Source: Rana temporaria
Lineage: Eukaryota; Chordata; Amphibia; Anura; Ranidae
Assembly: GCF_905171775.1 (NCBI RefSeq)
Contig: NC_053494.1
Location: forward strand, 156,666,456-156,730,455
DNA: 64,000 nucleotides
Direction: 5' to 3'
A program made the translations under genes and the position numbers. How positions within the stretch are numbered: the first letter of the stretch is position 1; each line of letters begins with the position of its first letter. This document shows, one piece after another, positions 21,828-33,535 of this stretch. The notes under the pieces were generated by a model that was not told where the DNA came from, made no database searches, and saw only the letters and a list, made by a program, of their open reading frames with translations.

Positions 21828-22582
21828 TCAAAAATGAAATAGAGGTAAGACAAAGAAAAAACAAAAATTATAATGAAAAAGGTTTACTCCCAACAAACTG
21901 ACATGAGCATTGCCACTATCCCGAGTATATAGAAAAATGAATACCTCAAAGAAATGGGATTTTAAGGGCAATGAAAATAATATACAAAAAAAGTATAGGT
22001 AAGTATAGAAAAATATAATATTTAATTTACTTTACAAAAAAGTTATGCAAAAGGTTTTACAATTGTAACAATCGCTGTAACAAATAGGTTTGCATAATGT
22101 GTGGACCATGCAGATCCTGAATAAAAACATATACAAAAAATGACAGTACATAAATGCAGAAGATGAATGATGTATTGAACCTCGAAAACCCAATAAGGGT
22201 CAAGGGAAAATGCAGAAGACTGTTTTATTTCTGCAAAAATTATAATAGGATCTGCGGAAAAAGTTCATGTATATTAAACTTTGTGAAGGAAGGAAGATCA
22301 GTTTGATGAGGAGTGTAGAAGGACAATAAAAGAATGGAATACAGCGAGGCCCAAAATGTTGTAATACAAAGAAGGGAGGGGGACACAAGGCACACAATCT
22401 AATGTAGTATTAGATTTCTTCATAAAACATGATAAAAAACATGATAAAAAGCGATGATTTCGCTTTCATTTTTATTTTCCTGTAAGTGCAACTATTACTG
22501 GTTCTTACATTTATTTTCATAAAGAAACCCAGTGCTACATTACATTGGTGTGTATTGTCTCTCCCTCTCTCCTTTGTTTGTT
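21828..22582. other. Unrecognised A-rich stretch
   Basis: No repeat ends or coding frame found. Confidence 0.4.
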
Positions 22583-22585
22583 TTA

Positions 22586-22901
22586 GACTAGGTTCACATT
22601 GGAGCGGGTCAGAAATCGTGTGAGTTCAGCTAAACTTGCACAATTTCAACCCGGCAATGCAGTTCCCGCTTCAGGGGCGATTTGACAGACATCTGTGCGG
22701 GTTCCTGCAAAGATGTCTATACAAATCGCCCATCCGAAGTCGCCAAAAGTAGTACAGGAACTACTTTTGGGAATCGGTGCGGCACCGCAAAGTCGGCGCC
22801 ACACTGATTCGGATGATGCCATTGCCGGCAATAGCCACCGATTTGGCATGAGATTTGACATGTAAAATCACATGCCAAATTGCTTCAATGTGAACCTAGG
22901 C
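22586..22901. mobile_element. Foldback MITE, TAGGTTCACATTG ends, TTA duplication
   Basis: TTA at 22583-22585 and 22902-22904. The ends ACTAGGTTCACATTG and CAATGTGAACCTAGGC are inverted. The core AAAAGTAGTACAGGAACTAC and CGGTGCGGCACCGCAAA recurs at 53024-53337. Confidence 0.88.
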
Positions 22902-22904
22902 TTA

Positions 22905-24163
22905 TAGCTAGACTATTTTAACCAGAGCTGCAATTTGGCTGCAAAATCGACTGTGCACACTTTTTTTGGTTTTGTGTACCCAGTATATGCACATCCATAA
23001 GCATAGTATATTAGTGCACCACAGTATACCCATATGATTGATGATCACTCTCTTTTTAAAGTCTGTACTAGACAGTCTAGCTTTGCCTGTGAGATTAGTT
23101 AGAATTTTCTAGGTGAGCATTATCTGTAATCTCTGTTTCCCTTTGTTGACTTTTGCTTGTTCCGTAAACTTGCATTCCCTAATAGTTTTACTCATTCTTG
23201 ATGTGACAACTGACAAGTAGCACTTCACATTTTCTGTAATAAAAATATTGTTCATGAATATTTTTACAAATGGAATTCTTTTTTTGTTGGTATACTGTCG
23301 ATCTCTTCTTGTATATAGCATTTGCTAAAGAAATATTTCCAAACTACAGTTTCAGAGTTTTCTCAAGCTGATTAAAATTCTTGAATTTCAGAGTTTTTGC
23401 AGAGCCAGTAGGGATGATCAAAGCAGCATTTAGACTGAGAAAGAAAATGTAAGGGTCAAATGATGGTCCAGGCTTGGTAATTGAAACCGTAGCATCCACC
23501 TTTCTTCTCTTATTGAGTGCTGAATGATCAAGACTGAATGGGGTTATTTATCTCCAACAAGAAATTAAAGGACGTTCAAAACAAGCAGGTAAACAAACAA
23601 AAATGGGACAAACCTAAACCAATGAGTCTTAGCTAAATAGGCACATTAAGTGCCTGAGGATTTAGACCAGTCATTACATGTAAACAAGCCATGGATCAAC
23701 CTGATGGGCTTCAGTACAAAATTGGAGCAATAGAAGACATAGCAAGGTCATAGCTGGTAGCTGGGAAAAGCAAAGTTGGCAAAAAACATAATTATTGGCA
23801 AATGCACAACAGAGGCTAACTACACTGTACAACGGCAAACCAAATGTAGTCCACTTCAAGGCATCACAAGCCAATCAGCAGATATGCTGATACACATAGG
23901 TCCACATATACAAGTTACAAGTAATTGCAAATTATATGTAATAACATAATGTGGACAGCGGCATTAAATTTGCAGGCACAAATTTAAAATCAAATAGAAG
24001 AACCATGAGCAGGCCAGTATTATACATTTAGAGCTATTTATAAGGACAAATTACCAACATGCAAACAAAGTAGGACTACAGTGCAGGCTCCAATATTTGT
24101 GGCTACAGAGCATTTTATAGTATTATTATTATTATTATATTTATACAGTATCTATTTAGTTAT
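22905..24163. other. Intronic sequence, nothing recognised; short ATT tract at the end
   Basis: No element ends or coding exons could be supported. A (TTA)n tract is at 24121-24138. Confidence 0.4.
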
Positions 24164-24165
24164 TA

Positions 24166-24526
24166 CAGTGTAACCTTGGTTTACGAGTAATTTTTGAAAG
24201 ACAAGCAACTTTTTTTTTAAATTCTGACTCGGTTTGCGAGTGTTGTCTCGCAAAACGAGCAGAATTCAAGATAATGAGGGTGGGCAGTACCGCATTTGGC
24301 CTAAGGGTTTCCGAGGTCAGCCGAGCTGTCCCTGATCATTTCTGAGGCTCTCCGGCGCCCCCCTACCTCTGGCCACATGTGGTATTGCATGCTATTGAAG
24401 TCAATGTGGAACAAATTATACTCGTTTCCCTTGACTTCTGTGGGGAAACTCGCTTTAATATGCGAGTGCTTTGGATTACGAGAATTGTCCTGGAACGGAT
24501 TATGCTCGTAATCCAAGGTTCCACTC
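24166..24526. mobile_element. Mariner/pogo-type MITE, TA duplication
   Basis: TA flanks CAGTGTAACCTTGGTTTACG and CGTAATCCAAGGTTCCACTC. The sequence relates to 53676-54009, which has the same CAGTRNAACCTTGG ends. Confidence 0.85.
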
Positions 24527-24576
24527 TATATGTATTATAGAATGGAACCTTGTATGTCTATAATACATATAGAGTG
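24522..24576. repeat. 19-bp perfect inverted repeat at the end of the mariner-type MITE
   Basis: CACTCTATATGTATTATAG (24522-24540) and CTATAATACATATAGAGTG (24558-24576) face each other; the loop contains GGAACCTTG, an inverted piece of the transposon end. Confidence 0.9.
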
Positions 24577-26275
24577 AAGTGAGACTCCATGGTACATTGG
24601 TAATTTCTGCCACTGAAGTGTATCTGGGGTGGTCTCTGCCCCAGTCTGTTTGCCCTGTGACTTCCTCATTATTAGCGCTGAGGCATTCCCAGCCTGTGTT
24701 TCTTATTTGTCTCTCAGTGTATTTCTTAATATTTCCCTGTGCACCCTCATGTCTTGTGAGTCCAGTGCCCCAACACTGCAGGAGAGTTTTTACCTGCTCC
24801 CAGTTGAGGCCTGCTTGAGTGAGTCAAAGCTCTGCAACCTGGGCATTGCCTGCAACGTAACATCACCCCCCTATGGTGAAGACTAAGTGGGCCAGCCTCT
24901 GCCCTTTTCAGGGTTTCCACCACCGCGTGAGCAGGTATGCCAAACGTGCTGTGTCTTCTCTGTGACTTTCGCCGCCATCTGCTCTGCAGTCTCAATAAGG
25001 TCAGCAACTCCACCTCTGGTTGGAGTGAATACCTAAGTCATTACAGGTCCCCTGGGGATATCAGATACCACTGTGTGACTCCACCCACCAGTGTACACCC
25101 ATAACCAAACTTCCAGTTTTGGATGGAGTAGTCCTTTAACTAATCAGAAAGTGAAAGCCTTTCTGTTTTTAGTACTAAGACGCATAGTTCTTCCTGCAGC
25201 TGAATTAGGCAAGGATATGTAGGCCATGTTGAGCAGTGTATCATATTATGTTAGACCCACTAGACTTGTATTTGCCCTTGACTGGTAAGTCTAACTTTAG
25301 TTACCTGATATATGAGATATGCATACTCATTGCGATGTCCGAATCAGCAGTAAAAAATATGTTTGCACTGCAGGTTTCAGATTTACGTGTAGGTCACTAC
25401 AAAGGTCAGCAGCATTGCACATAGAGATTAATCTACCTTTAAGTGTTTCAAACATTAGCTGTGATACTGGCACTTTGTGTAGCTGTCATTAATCTACTTA
25501 CACCGCACAGTCAGGGAACACTTATGTGTTGTACTACAGTAGTTTTATCTACGATGAGAAATCCCTTGTTGGCCAATGCTAATTCTGCAGATCTCTATCT
25601 ATATTGGTATAAGATGCCTATAAATTTTGTGATTTTGTACACCTTAACTAAGCAGATAGTCCCCTCACATTTCTTTATCAGGGTGATGCACATTGGCTAA
25701 GTTTGTTTCATGACACACATAGGTATGTTGTTTGGGGAACCTTGGGGCAGTTTGTGATGTATGTAAAGCAAATCAGAGATGTAGTCAAAATAAGTGTTTG
25801 TTAAAGAAGAATTTCAGGCATGGATATTTTTTACTTAGTTGCATTGGTCCAACTTGGACCGATGTAATTATGCAAATACCATACTTAGCCGATCCCCCTG
25901 GAAGCTGTAACTCACTGAAATACTGCTATTCCAGTGACCCCCACTTCTTTCGGGTCCTGTGCTGAGCGATTGCTTTGTTGTATTCTGAAATCCAGGTGGT
26001 CAGCTGTTTTCTAAATGAATGTAGAGTTCTCTCTTTGGATGAGGTGGAGGGTGACCTCACTAGCCCGCTTCTCCACCTCATCCAGTTAGAGAATATGTTG
26101 CATTTATTCAGAAAATGCAAAGCATTCCGTAAATGGTGCTGGTGCTAAGTGGACAACCTCCGGTGTTTAGAATGCAAAAGGACATCTGATTCGCACAGGA
26201 CCTGGAAACAAGTGGAGATCATTGAAGTAGCAGTGTCTACCTGTGATTGATTGGTAGATCGCAGTGGAACCTTTC
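24577..26275. other. Unassigned intronic sequence with possible repeat fragments
   Basis: 25790-26250 has the look of a diverged interspersed repeat (GGTCCAACTTGGACCGATG) and an inverted GATGAGGTGGAG/CTCCACCTCATC pair at 26038-26083. No ends or exons recognised. Confidence 0.35.
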
Positions 26276-26284
26276 ATGGTTTGT

Positions 26285-26925
26285 CCGCCCCTGGTACAGA
26301 CACCCCAACACAAATCACCTAGTACAGACTCCCCTCCCCAGCACAAACCAACCCCACAGCACAGAACCCTCAGGACAGACAGACTTCCCCAGCAAAGACC
26401 GACATTCCTAGCAGCACAAACCCACTCCCTCAACACAGATGCACCCCTTCCAGCACAAACCCCCCAGTACAGCATTCCCCCAACACAGGCTAGCTTCCCT
26501 AGTACAGGCCCTTCAGCACAGACCGATTCCACCCAGCACAGACCCCTAAGTATAGACGACCACTCAGCACAAAAAACTTAGACAGAGTCAATTCCCAGCG
26601 CAGGCTAAACACCCAGCACAGACCCTTCAATACAGACCAACCCCCAAGCACAGACTCCTCAGTACAGACTCCTCAGCACAGACCAACTACCCCAGCACAG
26701 GCCCATTAGTACAGACAGCCCCCCCCTCGCCTAGTGCAGCATGTCCTCCCCAGCAGAAAAACTCTCAGCACAGCCAGTACAAACCCCTCAGTACAGACTA
26801 CCCCCCCCCCAACATCCCCTCCAGAACAGACACTCCCTAGAGTACACACCATTCAGTACACAGCTTTTCCATCCCCAGTACAGACCGTCAGTACAGACCC
26901 CCCTTCCTACCCTGAGAGGGGGAGT
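26285..26925. repeat. Low-complexity C/A-rich tandem array
   Basis: Imperfect short units such as CAGCACAGACC and CAGTACAGACCCC run for about 640 bases with little G on the plus strand. Frames on both strands are a by-product. Confidence 0.85.
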
Positions 26926-27270
26926 CCTCACGGCTCTGTCATGTGGGCAAAGCAGGGAAGGAGGCTTCCTCCCACATTGAGTTCCGGTGTAACAATTAAT
27001 TCTGTATCCTGCTACATTGGATGTCATTGAAGCACCAGGTGCAGACTCACTTGGGGTATTGTGGCCACCTGAAATTTTTGTGTTGTACAACGTTGTGGGA
27101 CAAAAAAATAGATGTCAGGTGGCTCCCCCAGTCTACACCCAGTGCGGACTGCACCCCTCTTAGTATGCAACTAATTACAGCGAATACAGCTGAAGTTAAA
27201 TTTGCTTCTATTTTGTCTTCCCTAATTCCTCTAGCTCCCCTCACCAGGATGTCAGTACAATTAACAGATT
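26926..27270. other. Unrecognised sequence
   Basis: No element ends or coding frame seen. Confidence 0.35.
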
Positions 27271-27910
27271 AAATCTTTCCACTTTCATTATATAACCTTT
27301 TTTGTTCCAGTGATGTCATCACCATGTCTGCATCTCTATGCAAGGCAGGCATATTATGACTGACTATATCATGTAATTGTATTTGGCAGTGATTGTCACT
27401 GTAAAGCGAACAGCAAATTTGGCTCCTCTTAAAAAATGGCTGTTTTTTTCTTACTTGGTTTTCTACAGCAAATATTACATTTTGATAAACTGAACATATA
27501 CTGTAGTCGTGATGTTTTCATAAACATTATGAACCTTTTGAGAAATGAAACACTTTTAAGAATTCAACACTTATGCTCTGTTAAGAGTGAAACATGTCAT
27601 CGGAAAGATTTTGTCTGGAGGTGTTGAAAAATTGACCTCCTTCGAGGCTTTAAGTATCTGGTATCTGGAAGCGTCTGATGACCCTATTTATAACACTTCA
27701 CACCTTTTAATTAGAACAACAAAGATCCTTGTCCCGTAATGGCGGCCAACAAAGAGTTCAGATAAAGCACAATGCATCCCGGGTCATACTGCTGTCTTTG
27801 TAGCCTGTTCTGTTGCTTTTACTGTGGAGATGATTCACTTTAGCCGGATAAATTATCTGTGTTTACCAAGATCGTTAGGCTGACAATTTAACAAGCAGAG
27901 CTATTGATTA
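27271..27910. other. Candidate conserved non-coding element with a YY1-like motif
   Basis: Repeat-free and balanced. GTAATGGCGGCC at about 27736-27747 matches the YY1 core, followed by AATGCATCCCGGGTCAT. No coding frame. Conservation not tested. Confidence 0.3.
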
Positions 27911-28237
27911 AAAGATTTTTATTTTACTTGGGTTATAATTGGGCAGTATATTGACAACAATCACAACAGTTAAATGAAGATTATTAAAACTGAAAAGTAG
28001 ACTGAATGCAGGTAACAAGAGCCATAGCAGCCAATACACATGGTATGGAGCCTGGGGGTGGAAGGGGACCCCATTGATGTAGCTGTTGAGGCATTTCAAA
28101 CACAGAAAATCTGTTTGCAAGTAAATATAGCACAGATCCAGTGCTGTATCATTACAAAAGTTGTTGTTGGCTCTGATCCCTGTACCCCATTCAACAATTC
28201 CAATCAAACAGTAGGAAACCTCAGATTTGCTGCTAGT
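27911..28237. other. Unique spacer
   Basis: Nothing recognised. Confidence 0.35.
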
Positions 28238-28247
28238 CAGGGCCCCC

Positions 28248-28998
28248 AGTGTTGCCAACTGTCCATATTTTTACGGACAGTTTGTAAAAACTGGCACTTT
28301 TTTCCCCCATTCGTAAATGTCCGTGGTTGTGGAAATGTGCCAGTAAAAATAGGCAGGGGGTGATTGGAGGCAGGGGGGTGTTAGTGGCAAGGGGTGATTG
28401 GAGGCAGGGGGTGCTGGTGGCACCGCAGAGGGGGATGGAGGCAGGAGACGATGGAGGCAGGGGGCGATTGGAGGCAGGGGTCCTGGGGGAGATTGAAGGC
28501 AGTGGGTGTTAGTGGCAAGGGGTGATTGGAAGCAGGGAGTGTTGGTGGCACCGCAGAGGGGGATGGTGGCATCGCAGAGAGTAGGGATGGAGACAGGGGT
28601 TGCTGGTGGCACCGCAGAGGGAGATGGAGGCAGGGGACGATGGAGTCAGGGGGTGATTGGAGGCGGAGGGAAATTGGAGACAGGGGGAGATTGTGTCACC
28701 GCAGAGGGGGGTGAAGGCAGGGAGTGTTGGTGGTAGAGGGGGATGGAGGCAGGGGGTGATGTGACTAAATAATTTGCCCCTATATCAAAAATAACAAAAA
28801 TATGTTTTTTTTACCTTAATATCTACCTTAAATCACATCGCTATTTGCCTAGTGTACTTGTTTGTAGCCTAAATACTGAAATTTCCACCTAAAAATGTAA
28901 TTTAGTAACTTTTGTGAAATGCCAGTAAAAACTTGGCTGCGCCAGTAAATTTCGAGTGTTGTGCCAGTAAATTTCAATCTGGTAGGTTGGCAACACTG
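28248..28998. mobile_element. DNA transposon with about 10-bp duplication and a G-rich minisatellite
   Basis: AGTGTTGCCAACTGTCC at the left and GGTTGGCAACACTG at the right are inverted ends. The flanks CAGGGCCCCC (28238-28247) and CAGAGCCCCC (28999-29008) form a 10-bp duplication with one mismatch. Near the left end TGTCC and GGACA make a hairpin, as at 2994. Same architecture as 2990-4485. Confidence 0.75.
28357..28760 (+). repeat. G-rich minisatellite inside the 28.2-29.0 kb transposon
   Basis: Imperfect units combine GGAGGCAGGGGGTGATT and GTGGCACCGCAGAGGGGGAT. Unit length varies. The C-rich strand gives spurious proline-rich frames. Confidence 0.9.
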
Positions 28999-29008
28999 CA
29001 GAGCCCCC

Positions 29009-29264
29009 CTTCCAACCCTTTATGGGCTGTGTTTGGCTTTGTTTAGCTGTCTTTAGAGCACTTAATAAGCAGTTTCAGCAGTTTTTTTTTCCTTTTGGGA
29101 TAATGGTTTTACATATATAAAAAAAAGATAATAGCTGACCTTTCTAAGTACCCCTATTAGTGTCAAATGGTTTGTCTCAAAACTGAAGTTATTAGAGCTT
29201 CCCCTCATTTACTAAGCTCTGGAGCAAATGCTCTTGCACAGTGTACAGTCTACTCTATTTGCTT
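29009..29264. other. Spacer, nothing recognised
   Basis: No repeat ends or coding signal. Confidence 0.4.
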
Positions 29265-29268
29265 TTAA

Positions 29269-30062
29269 AGTGTTACTAAACCTATAAACATTGTTTTACC
29301 TTAATGCAGACATCTCCCGCATTTCTGCTGCGGTTCCCGGACCCCCCCCCCCAAGCGCCTCTCGATATCCAGAGAATGATCGGTGCGGTGGGAGGGGCAG
29401 CTGTGAACACTGATCTCCCTGAATAGCTTTTCAGCTGACAGCTGCTTCTCTTCCTCTCCCTCCCGCGGCTGTTTGCTAAAAAGCTATACAGGGAGATTGG
29501 TGTTCACAGCTGTCCCTCCCGCCGCACAGATTATTCCCAGCTGCTCCCTGCGTGCTCCTCCTCCGGCCGCTCCTCTCTTCCCCTGTTCTTCTCTTGCCCC
29601 CCTCCATGTCCTTCTCTACCCCTCCCTGTTCTCCGGTCCCACTCCGTGTCCTTCTCCGGCCCCCCTCCATGTCCTCCTCCGCCCTTCCTTGTCCCTGCAT
29701 CCGGCTCCTGTCCTCCCCTCTCTCGCCGGCTGCTGGGGAGATCTGTCAGGATGGAGAGCAGAGGAAGGGACCGGTAAATATGTCATTTACTGTTCCCTTC
29801 CTTTTCTGAATGGGACATAGAGAGTGTTCGCTACCGATTGCTCCTGTGTCCTGTGATAACTGAGCATAATAAACTGTGTTTCTATGCTTCAGTTTATGAA
29901 TGGACAGGAGCCTCTGTCTTCTGACCATTCATCTTCAATGTTGAGAAAGGGACTGGGAATCTGTGTCCTCAGTCCCTTTCTCTATCTCAAATGGGAGATA
30001 TTAGTGGTTTAGACTCCTGATATCTCGCCAAAGCCCCCCAACAGTGCTGATAAATAAATATA

Positions 30063-30157
<95 letters not shown>

Positions 30158-30430
30158 TAAATTGTAAAACAAAAGAAAAAACTACTGACACCACTCCCAC
30201 CTGTCCTGCAAACACTGTTCACTGCCCCAACCCCCTCTCCCCAAAAAGCATTGTGAAAAAAAAACACACAGATCGGGAGCGCACAAACCATGCTTCTCCC
30301 CATAGCAAGCGGCTGGCTATGGTTGTCCTAAAAAGAAGAGAAGGAGCCAAGATCACTGCCAGGGACCCCAGAAGATTAGGATCGGGGCCACTCTGTGCAA
30401 TACCACTGAAAGTCCGAACAATGTACAATC
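29269..30430. mobile_element. Diverged TTAA element (AGTGTTACTAAACC start) expanded by a TA tract
   Basis: TTAA at 29265-29268 precedes AGTGTTACTAAACC, and TGTTTTACCTTAATGC follows. C-rich stretches at 29520-29720 make spurious frames. The right end was not found; sequence on both sides of the TA tract seems to belong to the element. Confidence 0.5.
30062..30155. repeat. (TA)n microsatellite
   Basis: Long TA run with one early AAA interruption. Confidence 0.98.
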
Positions 30431-31120
30431 AGGCCCATAAGGTAGGCATAGTCAACCCATACCACTTACAAACAGTAGCAGAGGATCGTAATCTTGAAAT
30501 GATGCCAAAAGCTTCTTCAACGAGTAGCAGGAATGCGGCCTGGCCAGTCCACAGGCAAATGGGAGTCTTCCTATGTGGAGATAGTGTAGTTCCTGCACTT
30601 TCACGGATCCTTAGGAACCTTTTCTTGCTGCATCCAATCGGACAGCTGTCTCCCTGGTGACTGCAGGAAGTCATAGAAGAAGCAAGTTCCTCATGACCTC
30701 CTTCCCCAACTGCATTGCCGCTTCGGTCAAGTACCACCTATAGTGCCGAGTACAGACTGCTCCTACCTACACTGGTGTTGTTAAATTTAATTCAAAACTG
30801 CAGTTTTTATCTTAGCTATGACTAAGCACTGAACCCCATTGCGAAACGCGTCAACTATGAACCCCACTGCTTGCTGTTTTTTGTAGTGCCTTCTTTCCTT
30901 TACCATTAAAAGGCTACCTTTTTAATTTTTTTTTTGGTGTGCGGCTGTCCATATCTTCTTTCAAAAGTTTTTGCTCCGTGCATTGCCAGCACCCACCTGG
31001 TTCTGAGAGGACACTGATTGCTTAGTACACTCACCTGGAGCGGCAGTTCTCCCCGTTCTGTTTGTTTTTATCTACAGGTGCCCCCTACCTACAGTACAGT
31101 TTTATGGTAAAGGTGAACTA
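30431..31120 (+). repeat. Retroelement tail, same family as 17.3-18.2 kb
   Basis: CATTGCGAAACGCGTCAAC at 30838-30856 is followed by GCTTGCTGTTTTTTGTAG, an AAAGGCTACC block and GTGCGGCTGTCCATATC, parallel to 18042-18160. TAGCTATGACTAAGCAC lies just upstream, as TAGCTATGAATAAGCAC does in the other copy. No RT domain. Confidence 0.5.
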
Positions 31121-31500
31121 ACACTATTGAGAAGTTTTCACTATGCTGATTCTGGCTCTCCTAGTTGAATTCTGAAGCCCTCTGCCCCCCCCCCCCCAAT
31201 ACCCCCACAGCCATAATCTTCCAGTATTGGAGGGGTTATTACGAGTGATGGACCTATCTCTGGTACTTGGTCGAGGGCCCTTTCTGCCCCCGTCTCCATT
31301 CATAGAAGATGTACTATAGCTTCCTTCGATGAAAAGCACTCCATGAAAAGAGAACGAGCAGATGAATGAAAGGTCCACCTCCTGGATCATAACGACAACA
31401 AAAAACAGTTTGCCTCCTGGTTTTGCATTGTTGTACAAAATCCCAGCATCAGTGTAAAGTAGACCTTTTGCAAATTTTTCAAAGCTGAAAAAATAACCTT
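31121..31500. other. Unassigned sequence with a C tract
   Basis: C-tract at about 31183-31197. No coding or repeat ends identified. Confidence 0.35.
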
Positions 31501-31793
31501 AAAGTGACCTGCCCCTCCACACTGCAAGGGTTAAATGTGTGTTAGTCTAGGAGTAGAAAAAAAAAAGCAATGCTTACTCCTCGCTCTCCCAGCAGCCAGG
31601 GCTCTTCTCTCTGGTGGTCTGGGCTGTGGGTGGACATTAGTGCCCTCACATACAAATGAGGACTATTGGTCCTGCACTGTATATATGTGACCGCAGGCCA
31701 AAGGGCCTTGGAGAAGAGGGTTCTGGAAACCTGCCAGAGCAAGGAATAAGGTAAATATGACAGCTTATTCCTCTGCTTCTAGACTTTACAATC
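31501..31793 (+). repeat. Interspersed repeat, first copy of the pair with 36524-36870
   Basis: CACACTGCAAGGGTTAAATG, GTCTAGGAGTAG and CTCTCCCAGCAGCCAGGGCT are matched in diverged form by 36.53-36.63 kb. GGTAAATATGACAG near the right end corresponds to GGTAAGTATATCTCC in the other copy. Confidence 0.6.
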
Positions 31794-31801
31794 AATGAAC
31801 C

Positions 31802-32153
31802 ATACCAACTTTTTGAGATGGGAATGAGGGACACCTATCAGCAACAGCATGCAGGTATAGGACACACCCCTTGCCATGCCCCCTTAAAGGAGAACTGTAC
31901 AAAAAACAAGATTGGTTAAACCCGCTTTTTTTAACCATTACTATTCCTTTATATTGGCTTTTGGAATTTACAAATGCAGCAATTTAGAAATCAGATGAAA
32001 GGTTTAGTGCTGGGAAACACTTTTTGATAGAAAAAAAGTGCATTTTTTATACATCTATATAGATCATAGCCAAATGAGGAGGAATGAGAGACAGAGGGAC
32101 ATTGCTCCAAATCAGGGACAGTCCCGCAAAATCTGGGACAGTTGGGAGCTATA
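31802..32153 (-). mobile_element. Short hAT-like element, 8-bp duplication
   Basis: AATGAACC at 31794-31801 and 32154-32161 is an exact 8-bp duplication. Ends ATACCAACTTTTTGAG and GACAGTTGGGAGCTATA. Same family as 61701-62074, which lies in the opposite direction. Confidence 0.8.
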
Positions 32154-32161
32154 AATGAACC

Positions 32162-32744
32162 CTTGCTTTTGAGAGGAGGGGGGCTTTTTTTCTATTCTAG
32201 AGCGAGGCTTTAAATTTCTGAAACTTGACATGTTAATAGTATGTTTATTGCAGACATGTCTACAAAGCTTAGGTCAAAGTATCAGTTCTAAGAACTGGTA
32301 ACACTTTCCCACAACTACTAGTCGGATTCAAAACTGGCAACTCCAGTTGGTATCTGGAACCTGATTGGTGGCTGTAAAATAACATTTTTTAGTACTGACA
32401 TAGATGAGGTTCAAAGAAATCAAATAAAATAAAAATGTGTATGTGCCACTAGATGGCGCCACAGTCACATTACTGCTCTAATCAAGCTGTAGGAAGGATC
32501 AGTTGTAAAGTCACAGCATGTTTTATCAAATTACTGAGTCACTGCAATAAGGTGTGGGATCTCTGTTATCTACTTGTGACTTATTACTGATCTTCATTCC
32601 GATGTTTTAGGTAGCAAGCATATCTTTTTTTTACAAAAACATAAAACTGTGAAGCTTCGGATGTTGTTGAAGTTATTTTTATGCAGCACTGTATTGTAGG
32701 GTGTTAATGTAAGACAGACAATTGAGGTAAGACAGACAATTGAT
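32162..32744. other. Unique sequence containing a CTCF-like site
   Basis: No repeat or coding signal apart from the site listed separately. Confidence 0.4.
32446..32460 (+). promoter_or_regulatory. Candidate CTCF core site
   Basis: CCACTAGATGGCGCC matches the vertebrate CTCF core CCASYAGRKGGCRSY at every position. The match is by eye, and occupancy is unknown. Confidence 0.5.
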
Positions 32745-33535
32745 TTGTGATTCTTTTGACCCAGGAACTCCGCTAGACAATATAACCTGGTCAGTGACCT
32801 ACATTTTCTACACTTCAGTTATGCAACTCAACTTGGTCACTGATCCACTCTCAGCCTGCAGATCGGACATTGAAAGAGCACTGAACAGGAAATCTTTCTG
32901 CCCTCCTCCTTTGTCAGTAAGCATGCAGTCAACGCTGGGTAAAACTATCACCAAAGCACCAAAGTCAAAAGTCTCAGAGTAATTTTCGATACCTACATGA
33001 CAATGGATGCACAAATAGGGTCAGTAGTCAGCGTGCTGCGCCTACTACGCAGACTCACACCCTTTATCCCGAAAGAGGACATTGCAGTCGTGGTGGGAAC
33101 AATCATCAATTCCAGACTCGACTACGCATCGCCCTCTATCTAGGACTCCCCAAATACCAAATCACTTGTCTACAAGTCGTTCAAAATACGGCAGCTTGAC
33201 TAGTGACTGGAAAAAAACCATGGGAATCAATCTCACCTTCACTGAGATCCCTTCATTGGTTGCCAGTAAAAGACAGAATCACTTTCAAGGCACTCTGCCT
33301 AATACATAAGTGTATTCAAGGCAACGCCCCCCAATATCTATGCGAAAAAAATAAAAGCCCATAACCCCAATCACATTCTGCGATCCACCAATCAAAACCT
33401 CCTCCAGATACCCAAAGCCAGATACAAGTCCAAAGGAGATCGAAGATTTGCAGTCCAGGGACCTCGCCTGTGGAATGCACTACCAACCACCATCCGACTG
33501 GAGTCGGACCACTTGGCCTTCAGGAGAAAGATTAA
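32745..33535 (+). pseudogene. LINE reverse transcriptase, C-terminal half (L2/CR1 group), degenerate
   Basis: Across shifting frames I read the RT tail typical of L2/CR1-group LINEs: a LGVIFD-like block, SRLDYA (about 33110), LGLPKYQI, VQNTAA, HWLPVK-like and ALCLIHKCIQGNAPQYL, then RFAVQGPRLWNALPTTIR (33440-33500) and AFRRKI. Frameshifts and an early stop show it is dead. The 5' part with the YADD box is missing. The last codons are interrupted at 33532 by a TTAA element, and the coding end resumes at 35795. Confidence 0.9.

Noticed and set aside
26285..26925. Possible CRISPR-like array of CAGCACAGACC units
   Set aside because: Units are short, imperfect and without unique spacers, and the genome is eukaryotic; it is a low-complexity tract.
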